A DNA stretch of 64,000 nt from Streptomyces tsukubensis (GTDB lineage Bacteria; Actinomycetota; Actinomycetes; Streptomycetales; Streptomycetaceae): NCBI RefSeq assembly GCF_003932715.1, contig NZ_CP020700.1, forward strand, positions 1,882,501 to 1,946,500, in the 5' to 3' direction. Shown piece after piece: positions 37,099 through 45,937 of the stretch. Within the stretch, counting starts at the first letter, position 1, and each line of letters opens with the position of its first letter. The notes beneath the pieces were generated by a model that saw nothing but the letters and a program-made list of their open reading frames with translations, did not search any database and was not told the origin of the DNA. The translations under genes and the position numbers were made by a program.

Positions 37099-38097
37099 TC
37101 AGGGGGCCGCCGGGACGAGGACGTTCACGGACCGGCGGCCCGCCGCCCAGTCGGACACGTTCCGTGCGGTGGTCTCGACGATCTGGGTGACGGCGTCCTC
37201 GGTGTAGTAGGCCTGGTGGGAGCTGACCAGCACATTCGGGAAGGTCATCAGCCGGGCAAGGGTGTCGTCCTCGACCGCTTCGAGGGATTTGTCGAGGAAG
37301 AAGAGCCCGGCCTCGGCCTCGTAGACGTCGAGTCCGACGCCGCCGAAGCGGCCCCGGCGCAGTTCTCCGACGAGGGCCTCGGTGTCGATCAGACCGCCGC
37401 GGCTGGTGTTGATCAGGACGGCGTCGTCCTTCATCGCGGCGAGCGCCGCCGCGTCGACGATGTGGTGGGTGCCGGGGAGCAGCGGCACGTGCAGGCTGAT
37501 CAGATCGGCTTCGGCAAAGAGGCGTTCCTTGTCGGTGTACGTCATGCCGAGGGCCGTGCAGTCGGGGTTCTCCGCGATGTCCCAGCCCAGCAGGCGCATG
37601 CCGAAGCCGTGGGCGATCCGGGCGAAGGCGGCGCCGATCCGGCCGGTGCCGAGGACGCCCGCGGTGCGGCCGTGGAAATCGCGGCCCATCAGTCCGTCGA
37701 GCCGGAAGTCGAAGTCCCGGGTCCGGCCGGCGGCCCGGACGATGCGGCGGTTGACGGCGGTGGCCAGGGTCCAGGCGAATTCGGCAACGGAGTACGGGGA
37801 GTAGGACTCGACCCGGGCGACCGTGAGGCCCAGCTCCCCGGCGACCGCGAGGTCGACGTTGTTGAAGCCGGTGGAGCGCTGGGCGATCATCCGGGTGCCC
37901 CCGGCCGCCAGGATCCGCAGCACTTCGGCGTCCAGGTCGGCGTTGACGCTGGTGGAGACGGCTTCGTGGCCCGCTGCGATGGGGGCGGTGTCGGCATTGA
38001 GGAAGACCTCCAGACAGCGGACCGGGAAGCGTCCGGCGAAGGCCTTCTCGATCAGCGGCTTCTCGTCCGCCTGTACGCCGAAGGCGAGGATCTCCAT
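37099..38097 (-). CDS. D-2-hydroxyacid dehydrogenase (D-lactate dehydrogenase type)
   Basis: NAD-dependent dehydrogenase of 332 residues. The nucleotide-binding motif is GVLGTGRIGAAFARIAHGFGM, with the Asp at WDIAEN. The active-site Arg is in INTSRGGLID, and the catalytic Glu/His pair is in DVYEAE and SSHQAYYT. The family start EILAFGVQADEKP resembles D-lactate dehydrogenases. GGGAG is 7 nt upstream. A long inverted repeat with a -10-like TATAGT lies 60-110 bp upstream. Confidence 0.93.
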   Translation of the reverse strand: MEILAFGVQADEKPLIEKAFAGRFPVRCLEVFLNADTAPIAAGHEAVSTSVNADLDAEVLRILAAGGTRMIAQRSTGFNNVDLAVAGELGLTVARVESYSPYSVAEFAWTLATAVNRRIVRAAGRTRDFDFRLDGLMGRDFHGRTAGVLGTGRIGAAFARIAHGFGMRLLGWDIAENPDCTALGMTYTDKERLFAEADLISLHVPLLPGTHHIVDAAALAAMKDDAVLINTSRGGLIDTEALVGELRRGRFGGVGLDVYEAEAGLFFLDKSLEAVEDDTLARLMTFPNVLVSSHQAYYTEDAVTQIVETTARNVSDWAAGRRSVNVLVPAAP

Positions 38098-38156
38098 GGT
38101 GTTTCTCCCGTCCGCCGGTCCGCCCGTCCGCCCGCCGTCCGGTCCCGTGGCGGGTG

Positions 38157-38208
38157 GCCGTGGGCCGCTTCCGGGGCGACTATACGAATCCCGGAAGCGA
38201 CCCACGGC
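38157..38208 (-). promoter_or_regulatory. 19-bp inverted repeat flanking a -10 element
   Basis: GCCGTGGGCCGCTTCCGGG (38157-38175) pairs with 38190-38208 with a single mismatch. The 14-bp centre reads ATTCGTATAGTCGC on the minus strand and contains the good -10 hexamer TATAGT. This could be a regulator-controlled promoter of the dehydrogenase gene. The stretch 38209-38660 up to pfkA shows no further gene or signal. Confidence 0.55.
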
Positions 38209-38660
38209 CGGACGCGCCGGTCGCCTCCGGCGGGGTGGGGAGAGGGGGCGCGCGTCACCCCGGGGGTGCGGGCGGGATCCCGGCGGGGCCCGTGCCGGGC
38301 ACCTTCGGCAGAGCACGGCTTCGGTCCCGCACCGGGCCGGTATCCGGGCCGGGGCCGGGCCGCCGCGCCCGGCGGTCCGGCCCGCGGTGGGTGCCCACGG
38401 CGAACGCGATGCCGGGACCCCCGCCTGCCGCTCCGACGCGGCAGCACCCGAATTCCGGGCCGAACGGGTCCGCCGTCGGCGGGCCGGATCCGGGCCCGTG
38501 TCCGGCGACTCGGCCGGAACCGCCGCAGGTGCCCACACGCGGCTTCGAGTTCCGCGCCCGTCGTGCCGACGATGCGCCGGAGTGCGGGCCGGGTGGCCGG
38601 GTCCGCGCCGAGAGCCCGCGCGGACCCGACCACCCCGTAGCCGTCAGGCCCCTCGCGCCG

Positions 38661-39689
38661 TCAGCCGAAGAAGACCCCGACCTCCTCGTAGAGTGCGGCG
38701 TCGACGGTCTTCAGCTTCGCGGTCGCCTCGGAGATCGGGACACGGACGATGTCCGTGCCCTTGAGGGCGACCATCAGCCCGAAGTCGCCGTCCCGTACGG
38801 CGTCGATGGCGTGCAGCCCGAACCGGGTCGCCAGCCAGCGGTCGTACGCACTGGGCGTACCGCCGCGCTGGACATGGCCGAGCACGGTGGTCCGGGCCTC
38901 CTTGCCGGTGCGCTTCTCGATTTCCTTGGCCAGCCATTCACCGACGCCGGACAGCCGTACGTGTCCGAACGAGTCGAGCGTCTCGTCCTTGAGGACCACC
39001 TCGCCGTCCTTGGGCATGGCGCCTTCGGCGACCACCACGATGGGTGCGTAGGTGGCCTTGAAGCGGGAGGTGACCCAGGCGCAGACCTGGTCGAGGTCGA
39101 AGCGCTGTTCAGGGATGAGGATGACATTGGCGCCGCCTGCCAGGCCCGAGTGCAGGGCGATCCAGCCGGCGTGCCGTCCCATCACCTCCACGACGAGGAC
39201 GCGCATATGGGATTCGGCGGTGGTGTGCAGCCGGTCGATCGCCTCGGTGGCGATACCGACGGCGGTGTCGAAGCCGAAGGTGTAGTCGGTGGCCGACAGG
39301 TCGTTGTCGATGGTCTTGGGAACGCCGACGCATTTGACGCCGTATTCGTCGTGCAGCCGGGCGGCGACGCCGAGGGTGTCCTCGCCGCCGATCGCGATCA
39401 GTGCGTCGACTTCGGCCTTGGCCAGGTTGTCCTTGATACGGCGGATGCCGTCGGGGGTCTTGAGCGGATTGGTGCGCGAGGAACCGAGGATGGTGCCGCC
39501 GCGGGGCAGGATGCCCCGGACGGCCTGGATGCCGAGCGGAACGGTGTCGTCTTCGAGCGGTCCCCGCCAGCCGTCGCGGTAGCCGGTGAACTCGTACCCG
39601 TACTCCTGGACGCCCTTGCGGACGACGGCGCGGATGACGGCGTTGAGGCCGGGGCAGTCCCCGCCCCCGGTCAGTACTCCGACGCGCAT
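38661..39689 (-). CDS. pfkA: 6-phosphofructokinase, group III; residues suggest PPi use
   Basis: The 342-residue protein shows LTGGGDCPGLNAVIR, the phosphoryl-donor loop GGEDT (101-105), the catalytic PKTIDND (124-130; D128 base), VVEVMGRHAGWIAL and VLGHVQRGGTPSAYDR. Where ATP-dependent enzymes have Gly at the third loop position (E. coli G104, Streptomyces PfkA2 GGEGT), this has Asp104, and Lys125 replaces E. coli G124. The Asp/Lys pair is the signature of PPi-dependent enzymes such as that of Amycolatopsis methanolica. The cofactor needs testing. GAAGGGA is 9 nt before the ATG. Confidence 0.92.
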   Translation of the reverse strand: MRVGVLTGGGDCPGLNAVIRAVVRKGVQEYGYEFTGYRDGWRGPLEDDTVPLGIQAVRGILPRGGTILGSSRTNPLKTPDGIRRIKDNLAKAEVDALIAIGGEDTLGVAARLHDEYGVKCVGVPKTIDNDLSATDYTFGFDTAVGIATEAIDRLHTTAESHMRVLVVEVMGRHAGWIALHSGLAGGANVILIPEQRFDLDQVCAWVTSRFKATYAPIVVVAEGAMPKDGEVVLKDETLDSFGHVRLSGVGEWLAKEIEKRTGKEARTTVLGHVQRGGTPSAYDRWLATRFGLHAIDAVRDGDFGLMVALKGTDIVRVPISEATAKLKTVDAALYEEVGVFFG

Positions 39690-39951
39690 GAGAAGAAATC
39701 CCTTCGCCAGATGAGCCCTAGGACCGTCACGCTAATCGTGATCCAGGTCACTACGAGTGGGCGGCAAGGGTCAATCCCCCTGCGGTAGGCGGCGGTCGAG
39801 GCGCTGGTCAGCGGGGTGCACCGGGGTTGCAGGCCAGGAGGCTTTCGCCGTCCTTTGGGCCGTATTTCACCCGTACGAGGGGAGGGGCTCGGTCCGGGTC
39901 GGCGTACGCCTCCGCGGGGCCGGGCGGGGCTCCGGGAACGGCCCCCGGCGG

Positions 39952-40680
39952 TCAGCCCGCCGGATAAGCGGAGTCGGTGCGGTCGTCGGGATCGTCGGGA
40001 AGGTCGATGCCCTGCTCTATCGCGTAGCGCACCAGCTCGACGCGGTTGTGGAGCTGGAGCTTGCCGAGGGTGTTCTGGACGTGGTTCTGCACGGTGCGGT
40101 GGGAGATCACCAGCCGCTCGGCGATCTGCTTGTACGACAGCCCCTTGGCGACCAGCCGGAGCACCTCGGTCTCGCGTTCGGTGAGCCGGGGCGCCTTGCT
40201 GTCGCCCGGACCGGCGGCCGGGGCGGGGTCGGTGGCCAGCCTGCGGTACTCGCCGAGGACCAGACCGGCCAGTCCCGGGGTGAAGACCGGATCGCCCTCG
40301 GCCGTGCGCCGGACCGCGTCGGTCAGCTCGTCCGTACTCGCGGACTTCAGCAGATAGCCCGTGGCACCCGATTTGACCGCTTCCAGTACGTCGGCGTGCT
40401 CGCCGCTCGCGGAGAGCACCAGCACCCGTAGCCCGGGCAGTACGGCCACCAGCTCCTTGCAGACCTGGACGCCGGGCTTCAGCGGCAGGTTCAGGTCGAG
40501 GACGAGCACGTCGGGCGTCACGGCCCGGGCCCGGCGGACTGCCTGCTGGCCGTCGCCCGCGGTGGCGACGACATCGAATCCGGCCGCGGCCAGATCGCGT
40601 GCGACGGCATCCCGCCACATCGGATGGTCGTCGACGACCATCACCCGGACCGACCCCTGCTGCGGCGACTGCTCCGTCAT
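39952..40680 (-). CDS. NarL/LuxR-family response regulator
   Basis: The 242-residue regulator has a receiver domain (about 12-125; acidic pair DD in VVDDHP, phosphoacceptor Asp in VLVLDLNLPL, Lys in YLLKSAS). A LuxR helix-turn-helix follows (about 165-225; LTERETEVLRLVAKGLSYKQIAERL). It is the partner of the kinase gene 15 bp upstream. Target genes are unknown. Confidence 0.94.
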   Translation of the reverse strand: MTEQSPQQGSVRVMVVDDHPMWRDAVARDLAAAGFDVVATAGDGQQAVRRARAVTPDVLVLDLNLPLKPGVQVCKELVAVLPGLRVLVLSASGEHADVLEAVKSGATGYLLKSASTDELTDAVRRTAEGDPVFTPGLAGLVLGEYRRLATDPAPAAGPGDSKAPRLTERETEVLRLVAKGLSYKQIAERLVISHRTVQNHVQNTLGKLQLHNRVELVRYAIEQGIDLPDDPDDRTDSAYPAG

Positions 40681-40695
40681 GCTCCGTCCTTCCCC

Positions 40696-41922
40696 CTACG
40701 TTCCCGCGGTCCGCGGGACCTTCAACTCGACTTCCGTGCCCTGCCCCGGGACCGAGATCAGCTCGGCGGTGCCGCCCAGCTCCCGCAGCCTGCCGCGGAT
40801 GGAGAGCGCGACCCCCAGCCGGCCCTCCCCCTCGGCCTGGGCGAGCCGACCGTCCGGAATGCCCGGGCCGTCGTCCCGGACCGTGACGATCACCTCGTCC
40901 GGCCAGTCCTCGACCAGGATCCACGCATGGGCGCCGGCCCCCGCATGGCGCTCCACATTGTCCAGCGCGGCACCGACGGCGGCCGCCAGCTCGGTCGCAG
41001 CGGCCGCCGGGAGCAGTACGGGCGCACCGGGCTCGGAGAGCGTGACCCGGGCCCCGGTCCTGCGGGCGAGCAGCGACCGCAGATCGCATGCGCCCGGCTC
41101 GTCACCGTCCCCGGACCGCCCGCCGGCCGGGGCGTCGTCGTCGACGGCGCGGACCAGGGCGCCCTGGGAGGCGTCCTCGGAGGCCCGGCTCGCCGGGACC
41201 AGACCGCTGGAGACCAGGGTGCGCAGGGCGACCTCCTGCTCCCCCGCCATCCGGCCCAGTTCCGCGGCCTCGCCGCCGAGCGCGGTGCCGCGCCGCTGGA
41301 CCATCGCCAGGACCTGGAGCACACCGTCGTGGATGTCCCGGGCCAGCCGCTCCCGCTCCCGGTTCGCCGCTTCGATCTCCAGGGCCCGGGCGAGGGTGCG
41401 TTCGGAGGCGCGGGCGACCTCGACGACGTACCCGATGGCGATGGACGCCACCCACACCAGCAGGACGTTGTGGAAGGTGTCCCCGCTGGGCTCGCCGCGT
41501 TGCACCATATTGGCGACGGCCACCAGCGAGGAGGCGAGACCGGCCCAGCGCCAGCCGCCCTTGAGGGCGAAGGCCAGGACGGCGCCCGCGGTCCATATCG
41601 ACGGCAGTGTCGGACCGTCGACGCGCTGGGCGTCGGCGTCGGCGACCGGGGTGAGCATGATGCCGGTGAGGGCGATCGTCAGATCGGCGGTGAGGAAGGC
41701 CCGGGTGCAGGCGGCGGCGTTGCGGACGTACGGGAGGGTGGCGAGCGTCCAGACCGTCAGAAAGGCGAGGAAGGTGTATGCCACCCAGGGGCGTTCGAAC
41801 TTGTCCGGGTTGAGCGGCAGCAGCAGGAGGGCGTAGAGCATCGTCAGGACGCGGTAGCCCGCGAGGGCGCGCCACAGCGGCAGCTCGACCGACATCCGTA
41901 CGACCCGCTCGCGCTTGGCCAT
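40696..41922 (-). CDS. MacS-family sensor histidine kinase
   Basis: The 408-residue kinase has about five membrane helices in the first 170 residues with little extracellular sequence. The HisKA_3 block follows, with the phosphoacceptor His in LARDIHDGVLQVLAMV (about residue 197). The HATPase_c domain carries DNVERHAG and VRDDGPGIPDGR. It belongs with the regulator downstream. A GGGGGAG site is 9 nt before the ATG. The stimulus is unknown. Confidence 0.92.
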   Translation of the reverse strand: MAKRERVVRMSVELPLWRALAGYRVLTMLYALLLLPLNPDKFERPWVAYTFLAFLTVWTLATLPYVRNAAACTRAFLTADLTIALTGIMLTPVADADAQRVDGPTLPSIWTAGAVLAFALKGGWRWAGLASSLVAVANMVQRGEPSGDTFHNVLLVWVASIAIGYVVEVARASERTLARALEIEAANRERERLARDIHDGVLQVLAMVQRRGTALGGEAAELGRMAGEQEVALRTLVSSGLVPASRASEDASQGALVRAVDDDAPAGGRSGDGDEPGACDLRSLLARRTGARVTLSEPGAPVLLPAAAATELAAAVGAALDNVERHAGAGAHAWILVEDWPDEVIVTVRDDGPGIPDGRLAQAEGEGRLGVALSIRGRLRELGGTAELISVPGQGTEVELKVPRTAGT

Positions 41923-41992
41923 GCTCCCCCGCTCCCCCGTTCACTGCTGCTGCCCGCCCGTGGACACCGGTCCGTACCCCCCGGTACGGCCG

Positions 41993-42010
41993 TCCGCCGG
42001 GCCCGGCGGA
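41993..42010 (-). terminator. Palindromic terminator after the acyltransferase gene
   Basis: TCCGCCGGGCCCGGCGGA is a perfect 18-bp palindrome directly against the stop codon, between this gene and the two-component pair. Confidence 0.65.
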
Positions 42011-42772
42011 TCAGGCGGCCTGCGCCCGCTCCCCGTCCTTCTTCTCCCCGTCCTTCATGTCAACGGCCTTCTTCTCTTCCGCCTTCTTCTCCTCGGCGAG
42101 CTGCCGCTTGGCGGCGGTCGCGTAGATGTCGACGTACTCCTGGCCGGAGAGCTTCATGATCTCGTACATCACCTCGTCCGTCAGCGACCTGCGGATGAAG
42201 TGGTCGTTCTCCAGGCCCTGGTAGCGGGTGAAGTCCAGCGGCGCGCCGATTCTGATGCCGGGGCGCATCAGCTTGGGGACGACCTTGCCCGGGGGTTGGA
42301 TCTTCTCGGTGTCGATCATGGCGACGGGGATCACCGGGGCGCCGGTCGCGAGCGCGACCCGGGCCAGTCCGCCGGACTTGCCGCGGTAGAGACGGCCGTC
42401 GGGGGAGCGGGTGCCCTCGGGGTAGATGCCGAACAGGCCGCCGTTCTCGATGACCTTGATACCGGCCTGGATGGCCGCCTCGCCCGCGCCGCGCGCGCCC
42501 GAGCGGTCCACCGGGAGCTGGCCGACCCCCTTGAAGAAGGCGGCCGTGAGCCTGCCCTTGACTCCGGGGGAGGTGAAGTACTCCTGCTTGGCGATGAACG
42601 TGACCTTGCGGTCCAGCACCGCGGGCAGGAAGAAGGAGTCGGAGAAGGAGAGGTGGTTGCTCGCGAGGATCGCCGGCCCCTCGGTGGGTACGTTCTCCAG
42701 TCCCTCCACCCAGGGTCTGAAGGCAAGCTTCAGCCCCCCTCCGACGGAGAACTTCATAGCGCCGTAGATCAA
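42011..42772 (-). CDS. PlsC-type 1-acyl-glycerol-3-phosphate acyltransferase
   Basis: The 253-residue acyltransferase has the catalytic NHLSFSD (H-x4-D) near residue 40, IAKQEYF, the substrate-binding GIYPEGTRSPDGRLYRG, and VIPVAMID. It uses acyl-CoA or acyl-ACP to make phosphatidic acid or a related lipid. The start is TTG 42772, chosen because AGGAGG is 8 nt upstream; a downstream ATG (42757) lacks a site. The tail is a run of charged EEKKAEEKK sequence. It diverges from the esterase gene. Confidence 0.9.
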   Translation of the reverse strand: MIYGAMKFSVGGGLKLAFRPWVEGLENVPTEGPAILASNHLSFSDSFFLPAVLDRKVTFIAKQEYFTSPGVKGRLTAAFFKGVGQLPVDRSGARGAGEAAIQAGIKVIENGGLFGIYPEGTRSPDGRLYRGKSGGLARVALATGAPVIPVAMIDTEKIQPPGKVVPKLMRPGIRIGAPLDFTRYQGLENDHFIRRSLTDEVMYEIMKLSGQEYVDIYATAAKRQLAEEKKAEEKKAVDMKDGEKKDGERAQAA

Positions 42773-43044
42773 CTCGAATGCCTCCTGTTGCTGTAGTCCA
42801 GACCTTAACCCGAGGGAGGTCCGGTCTCCCCGCACCGGGGCCGGTGACGGGGCGGCCGGGCGGCGGGAGCGGTGGTACGGCCGGTGGCGGGCGGACGACC
42901 GGGGCGGCGGACCTGGTCGGTGTCAGTCCGGTCGCGTACCGTGAAGTACACCTTCCGAGCCACCGTGCTCCACCCCCGCGACCGGGGCCGCCGCTGCCGC
43001 TCCGCCGGCTCCGCCGCGGTCCCGCCCTCTGAAAGGAGATTCCG

Positions 43045-43824
43045 GTGCCGGTCCTCCCCGGAGCCGAGCCGTACCGCCACGAGGGCGGTGAGATCGGCGT
43101 CCTGCTGTGTCACGGTTTCACCGGTTCCCCGCAGTCCCTGCGTCCCTGGGCCGAGTATCTGGCGGAGCGCGGGCTCACCGTCTCCCTGCCGCTGCTGCCC
43201 GGACACGGGACCCGCTGGCAGGACATGCAGCTCACGGGCTGGCAGGACTGGTACGCGGAGGTGGACCGCGAGCTGCGGGAGCTGACCGCCCGCTGCACCA
43301 CGGTCTTCGTCTTCGGGCTCTCCATGGGCGGGGCGCTGACCCTGCGGCTGGCGGCCCGGCACGGCGATGCGATCCGCGGCATCGTGCTGGTCAATCCGCT
43401 CAACCGGATGCACGGGCTCCGGCCGGCGCTGCTGCCGGTACTGCGGCATCTCGTCCCGGCGACCCCGGGCATCGCCAGCGATATCGCGAAGCCGGGGGTG
43501 CTGGAAGTGGGGTACGACAAGGTGCCGCTGCGCGCCGCGTACTCCCTGCGTCGCTTCACCGGGCTGGTCGACGGCGAGCTGCCGCAGGTCACCCAGCCGC
43601 TGCTGCTGCTCCACAGCCGGGTGGACCATGTGGTCGACCCGGCGGACTCGGCCCGGATCCTCAGCCGGGTCTCGTCCACGGACGTCACCGAGGTGGTGCT
43701 GGAACAGAGCTACCACGTCGCGACGTTGGACCATGATGCGGAGCAGATTTTCGACAGGAGTTACGCGTTCATCGGCCGGCTCGCTTCGCAGGAGCAGACG
43801 GAGGGGAGCTCGACGGGTGGCTGA
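43045..43824 (+). CDS. Alpha/beta-hydrolase, carboxylesterase/monoacylglycerol lipase type
   Basis: The 259-residue serine hydrolase has an oxyanion motif LLCHGFTGSPQSLRPW, a nucleophile elbow GLSMGGA (about 92-98), the catalytic Asp in HSRVDHVVDP and His in YHVATLDHD. It belongs to the Est30-like group of short-chain esterases. GAAAGGAG sits 8 nt before the GTG start. Overlap with the next gene indicates an operon. The neighbouring acyltransferase suggests lipid turnover, though this is inference. Confidence 0.92.
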   Translation: MPVLPGAEPYRHEGGEIGVLLCHGFTGSPQSLRPWAEYLAERGLTVSLPLLPGHGTRWQDMQLTGWQDWYAEVDRELRELTARCTTVFVFGLSMGGALTLRLAARHGDAIRGIVLVNPLNRMHGLRPALLPVLRHLVPATPGIASDIAKPGVLEVGYDKVPLRAAYSLRRFTGLVDGELPQVTQPLLLLHSRVDHVVDPADSARILSRVSSTDVTEVVLEQSYHVATLDHDAEQIFDRSYAFIGRLASQEQTEGSSTGG

Positions 43825-44461
43825 GCAACACGACGCGGACCGCGAACCACAGCCCATCGACGAGGAGGCCGCTTGGGCGGCGATCGTCGCGGGGTACGGG
43901 GACGAGCCGCCGGATCCGCCGGGGGCCAAGCCGTTCAAATCGGTGGAGGACCTCGCGGCGCTGGAGGCCCCGCTCAACGAGAAGCCGGTGCCCGCGCCGG
44001 GGCGCGGCCCGGTCGCGGAGAGCCCTGACCCGGACGGCCCGGCCCCGGAGGACGGGACCGCCGCCGGTGACGATGAGGGCGAGGCTGCCGGTCCCGGCGA
44101 CGTACCCCGGCTCGGGAGTTCCGTCGTCTTCGCCCCGGGGGTCGGCGGCGCGGGCCCGCGGGACTATGCGGTCGCCGAGGCCAAGGACGACGATCTCGAC
44201 GAGAGCGACGAGGGTCATTTCGTTCCGCCCGAGCCGCCGCCGCTGCCCGAGGCCGATGTCACGGCGAAGTTCGCCTGGCTGGCGGTGGTCGGCGGGCCGG
44301 TGCTGATGCTGATCGCGGTGCTGCTCCAGTGGGAGATGACGTGGTGGCTGACCACGCTCTCGGTGGGCGGCTTCCTCGGCGGCTTCGCGACGCTGGTGGC
44401 CCGGATGGCGGACGGCGACGAAGACGAGGAGGACGACCCGGGGCGGGGCGCGGTGGTCTGA
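43817..44461 (+). CDS. Membrane protein of unknown function with acidic N-terminal region
   Basis: Not recognised. The 214-residue protein overlaps the esterase gene by 8 nt (GTG 43817). Residues 1-150 are acidic, Pro/Glu-rich and disordered, with only the start AEQHDADREPQPIDEEAAWAAIVAGYGDEP clearly ordered. Two membrane helices follow (about 153-170 and 176-193), then an acidic tail with GDEDEEDD. Both tail and head are probably cytoplasmic. Confidence 0.85.
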   Translation: MAEQHDADREPQPIDEEAAWAAIVAGYGDEPPDPPGAKPFKSVEDLAALEAPLNEKPVPAPGRGPVAESPDPDGPAPEDGTAAGDDEGEAAGPGDVPRLGSSVVFAPGVGGAGPRDYAVAEAKDDDLDESDEGHFVPPEPPPLPEADVTAKFAWLAVVGGPVLMLIAVLLQWEMTWWLTTLSVGGFLGGFATLVARMADGDEDEEDDPGRGAVV

Positions 44462-44500
44462 CCCGCCGCGCCCGGCCCGGCCCGGCAGGAGTGTCCGGCC

Positions 44501-45265
44501 TCAGCCCGTGGCCGCGGCGGGGACGCGGAGCGCGGCCAGGACCGGCAGATGGTCGGTGGCCGCGCGCAGGTCCGTCTCGGCCACTCCCGGCAGCTGCGAC
44601 GGCACTCCGCAGGCCAGCACCTCGACGCCCGGGCTCGCGAAGAAGGCGTCGATCCGCTTGCGCGGCGCGCTCGGGGGGAAGGTGTGCTCACCGCCCCAGG
44701 GCGCGACCGCCCAGCCGTCCTGGTGCCCGGCGGCGAGCCGGCGGAAGCCCGCCCCGTCCGGCTCCTCGTTGATGTCCCCCGCGGCGACGGTGTACTCCGT
44801 GCCGAGTGCCGCGAGCCGGTCCAGCAGCATCCCCGCCTGTGCGAACCGCTCCCGGGGGTGCAGGCTGAGGTGGCAGCTCACCACGCCGAGCGGGGCGGAG
44901 CCGCCGAAGCGTACGACCGCGGTCGCGAAACCCCGGCGGTGCTGGCCCCGGATGAGCGGCAGCAGGATGTCCTCGGTGCGGTCCACGGTCGCCCGGAGCG
45001 AGCAGAGCAGCAGCGGTCCGGCGGCGGTGGCACCGCCGGACAGGACCACGAGATCCGTCTTCGACGCCAGCCGGGCGGCGTGCTTGCGCCAGCGGAAGAA
45101 CCGCGGCGCCTCCTGGATGAACACCAGGTCGGGGGCGCAGGCACGGATCACCCGGACCAGGGCGTCCTCGTCGTCCCTGAGGGAGCGGACGTTGTAGCTG
45201 AGCGCCCGGACGACAACGGATCCGTCGGGATTCGTACGGGAGTTGGGCATCGCGCTGATCGACAT
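44501..45265 (-). CDS. Endonuclease/exonuclease/phosphatase-family protein
   Basis: The 254-residue EEP-fold protein has metal/catalytic blocks VRALSYNVRSL, DLVFIQEAPRF, VVSCHLSLHPRERF, VAAGDINEEPDGA and the final DHLPVLAAL. DNase I-like hydrolases of nucleic acids or phosphoesters share this fold; the substrate is unknown. Three in-frame ATGs (45274, 45265, 45250) lack ribosome sites. CAGAAT ends 7 nt before 45265, favouring a leaderless message from there. Confidence 0.88.
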   Translation of the reverse strand: MSISAMPNSRTNPDGSVVVRALSYNVRSLRDDEDALVRVIRACAPDLVFIQEAPRFFRWRKHAARLASKTDLVVLSGGATAAGPLLLCSLRATVDRTEDILLPLIRGQHRRGFATAVVRFGGSAPLGVVSCHLSLHPRERFAQAGMLLDRLAALGTEYTVAAGDINEEPDGAGFRRLAAGHQDGWAVAPWGGEHTFPPSAPRKRIDAFFASPGVEVLACGVPSQLPGVAETDLRAATDHLPVLAALRVPAAATG

Positions 45266-45711
45266 GCGCCCCATTCTGACAACTGCGGGGCTGCGGAGTA
45301 CGGCGGATACGGCGGATACGGGGTCTCCCGGTGGGAGCGGCCCGACCGGTGAGCGGGGGTTCCCACGCCCGAAGGGAGCGGGAACCCATCGGTGGCCAAC
45401 GGCAACGCACGGGGCAGGCTTTCCCGGGTCCGCCGGCCCGGAGGGGTCCATGCGGTGGAGGCACCACCTGGGCCGCCGGGCCCGAAGGGGTGCAGGGGGC
45501 GGCCCGTCGGCAACGGACGGCTACCCGGTGGGGGGTACGCCCTGGGCCACCGCCCGGAGAGCCCCCCGGCTTGCAGGGATGTCCCGAGTACTCCCCCGCA
45601 GCCCTTCGGGCACGGGCCGGCCCCCACCGCCTTGCGGATTGCATGCACCGGGGGGGGGCTGGAGGGCGCAGGCCCGGCCCGGCGGGCGGACGGCGCTGTT
45701 TCCGGAAAGGC
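45266..45711. other. 446-bp non-coding spacer with hairpins
   Basis: Open frames exist on both strands but have no ribosome sites and Gly/Pro/Arg translations. One hairpin, GGGTTCCC with GGGAACCC, lies at about 45356-45387. Conserved-looking short palindromes such as CCCGAAGGGAG and GCCCTTCGGGC follow. No gene assigned; a structured RNA is possible. It abuts the MITE-like element at 45712. Confidence 0.5.
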
Positions 45712-45937
45712 CTAGGTCGTCTCTTTCGGATCTTGCCGGGCTCGCGTGCCTCCCCCAGCTACCGCTGGGGGTGCCCCCAGCCACGCCCGCTCGCCGCGTT
45801 GTCGTCAGTCGCCTACGCTCCGCGTGGACTCCCTCCTCCGCCTTGCGATCGAACGCACCAGACCCTCCCCCTACGCCCAAGGGCGTGGGTGGTGCCCCCA
45901 CTCGCTGGTCCGGCCTGATCCGAAAGAAACTCCCTAG
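45712..45937. mobile_element. 226-bp MITE-like element ending in glkA's stop codon
   Basis: Terminal inverted repeats of 28 bp (45712-45739 and 45910-45937) match at 23 positions, including an identical 11-bp block TCTTTCGGATC. Both ends are CTAG. The inside has a CCCCCAGC-TACC-GCTGGGGG hairpin and no open frame. The element resembles the small non-coding repeats scattered in Streptomyces genomes. The last CTA supplies the TAG stop of glucokinase. Confidence 0.65.

Noticed and set aside
45148..45648. Possible 166-residue protein between EEP and glkA
   Set aside because: Overlaps the EEP gene for ~120 bp in another frame and has no domain or ribosome site.
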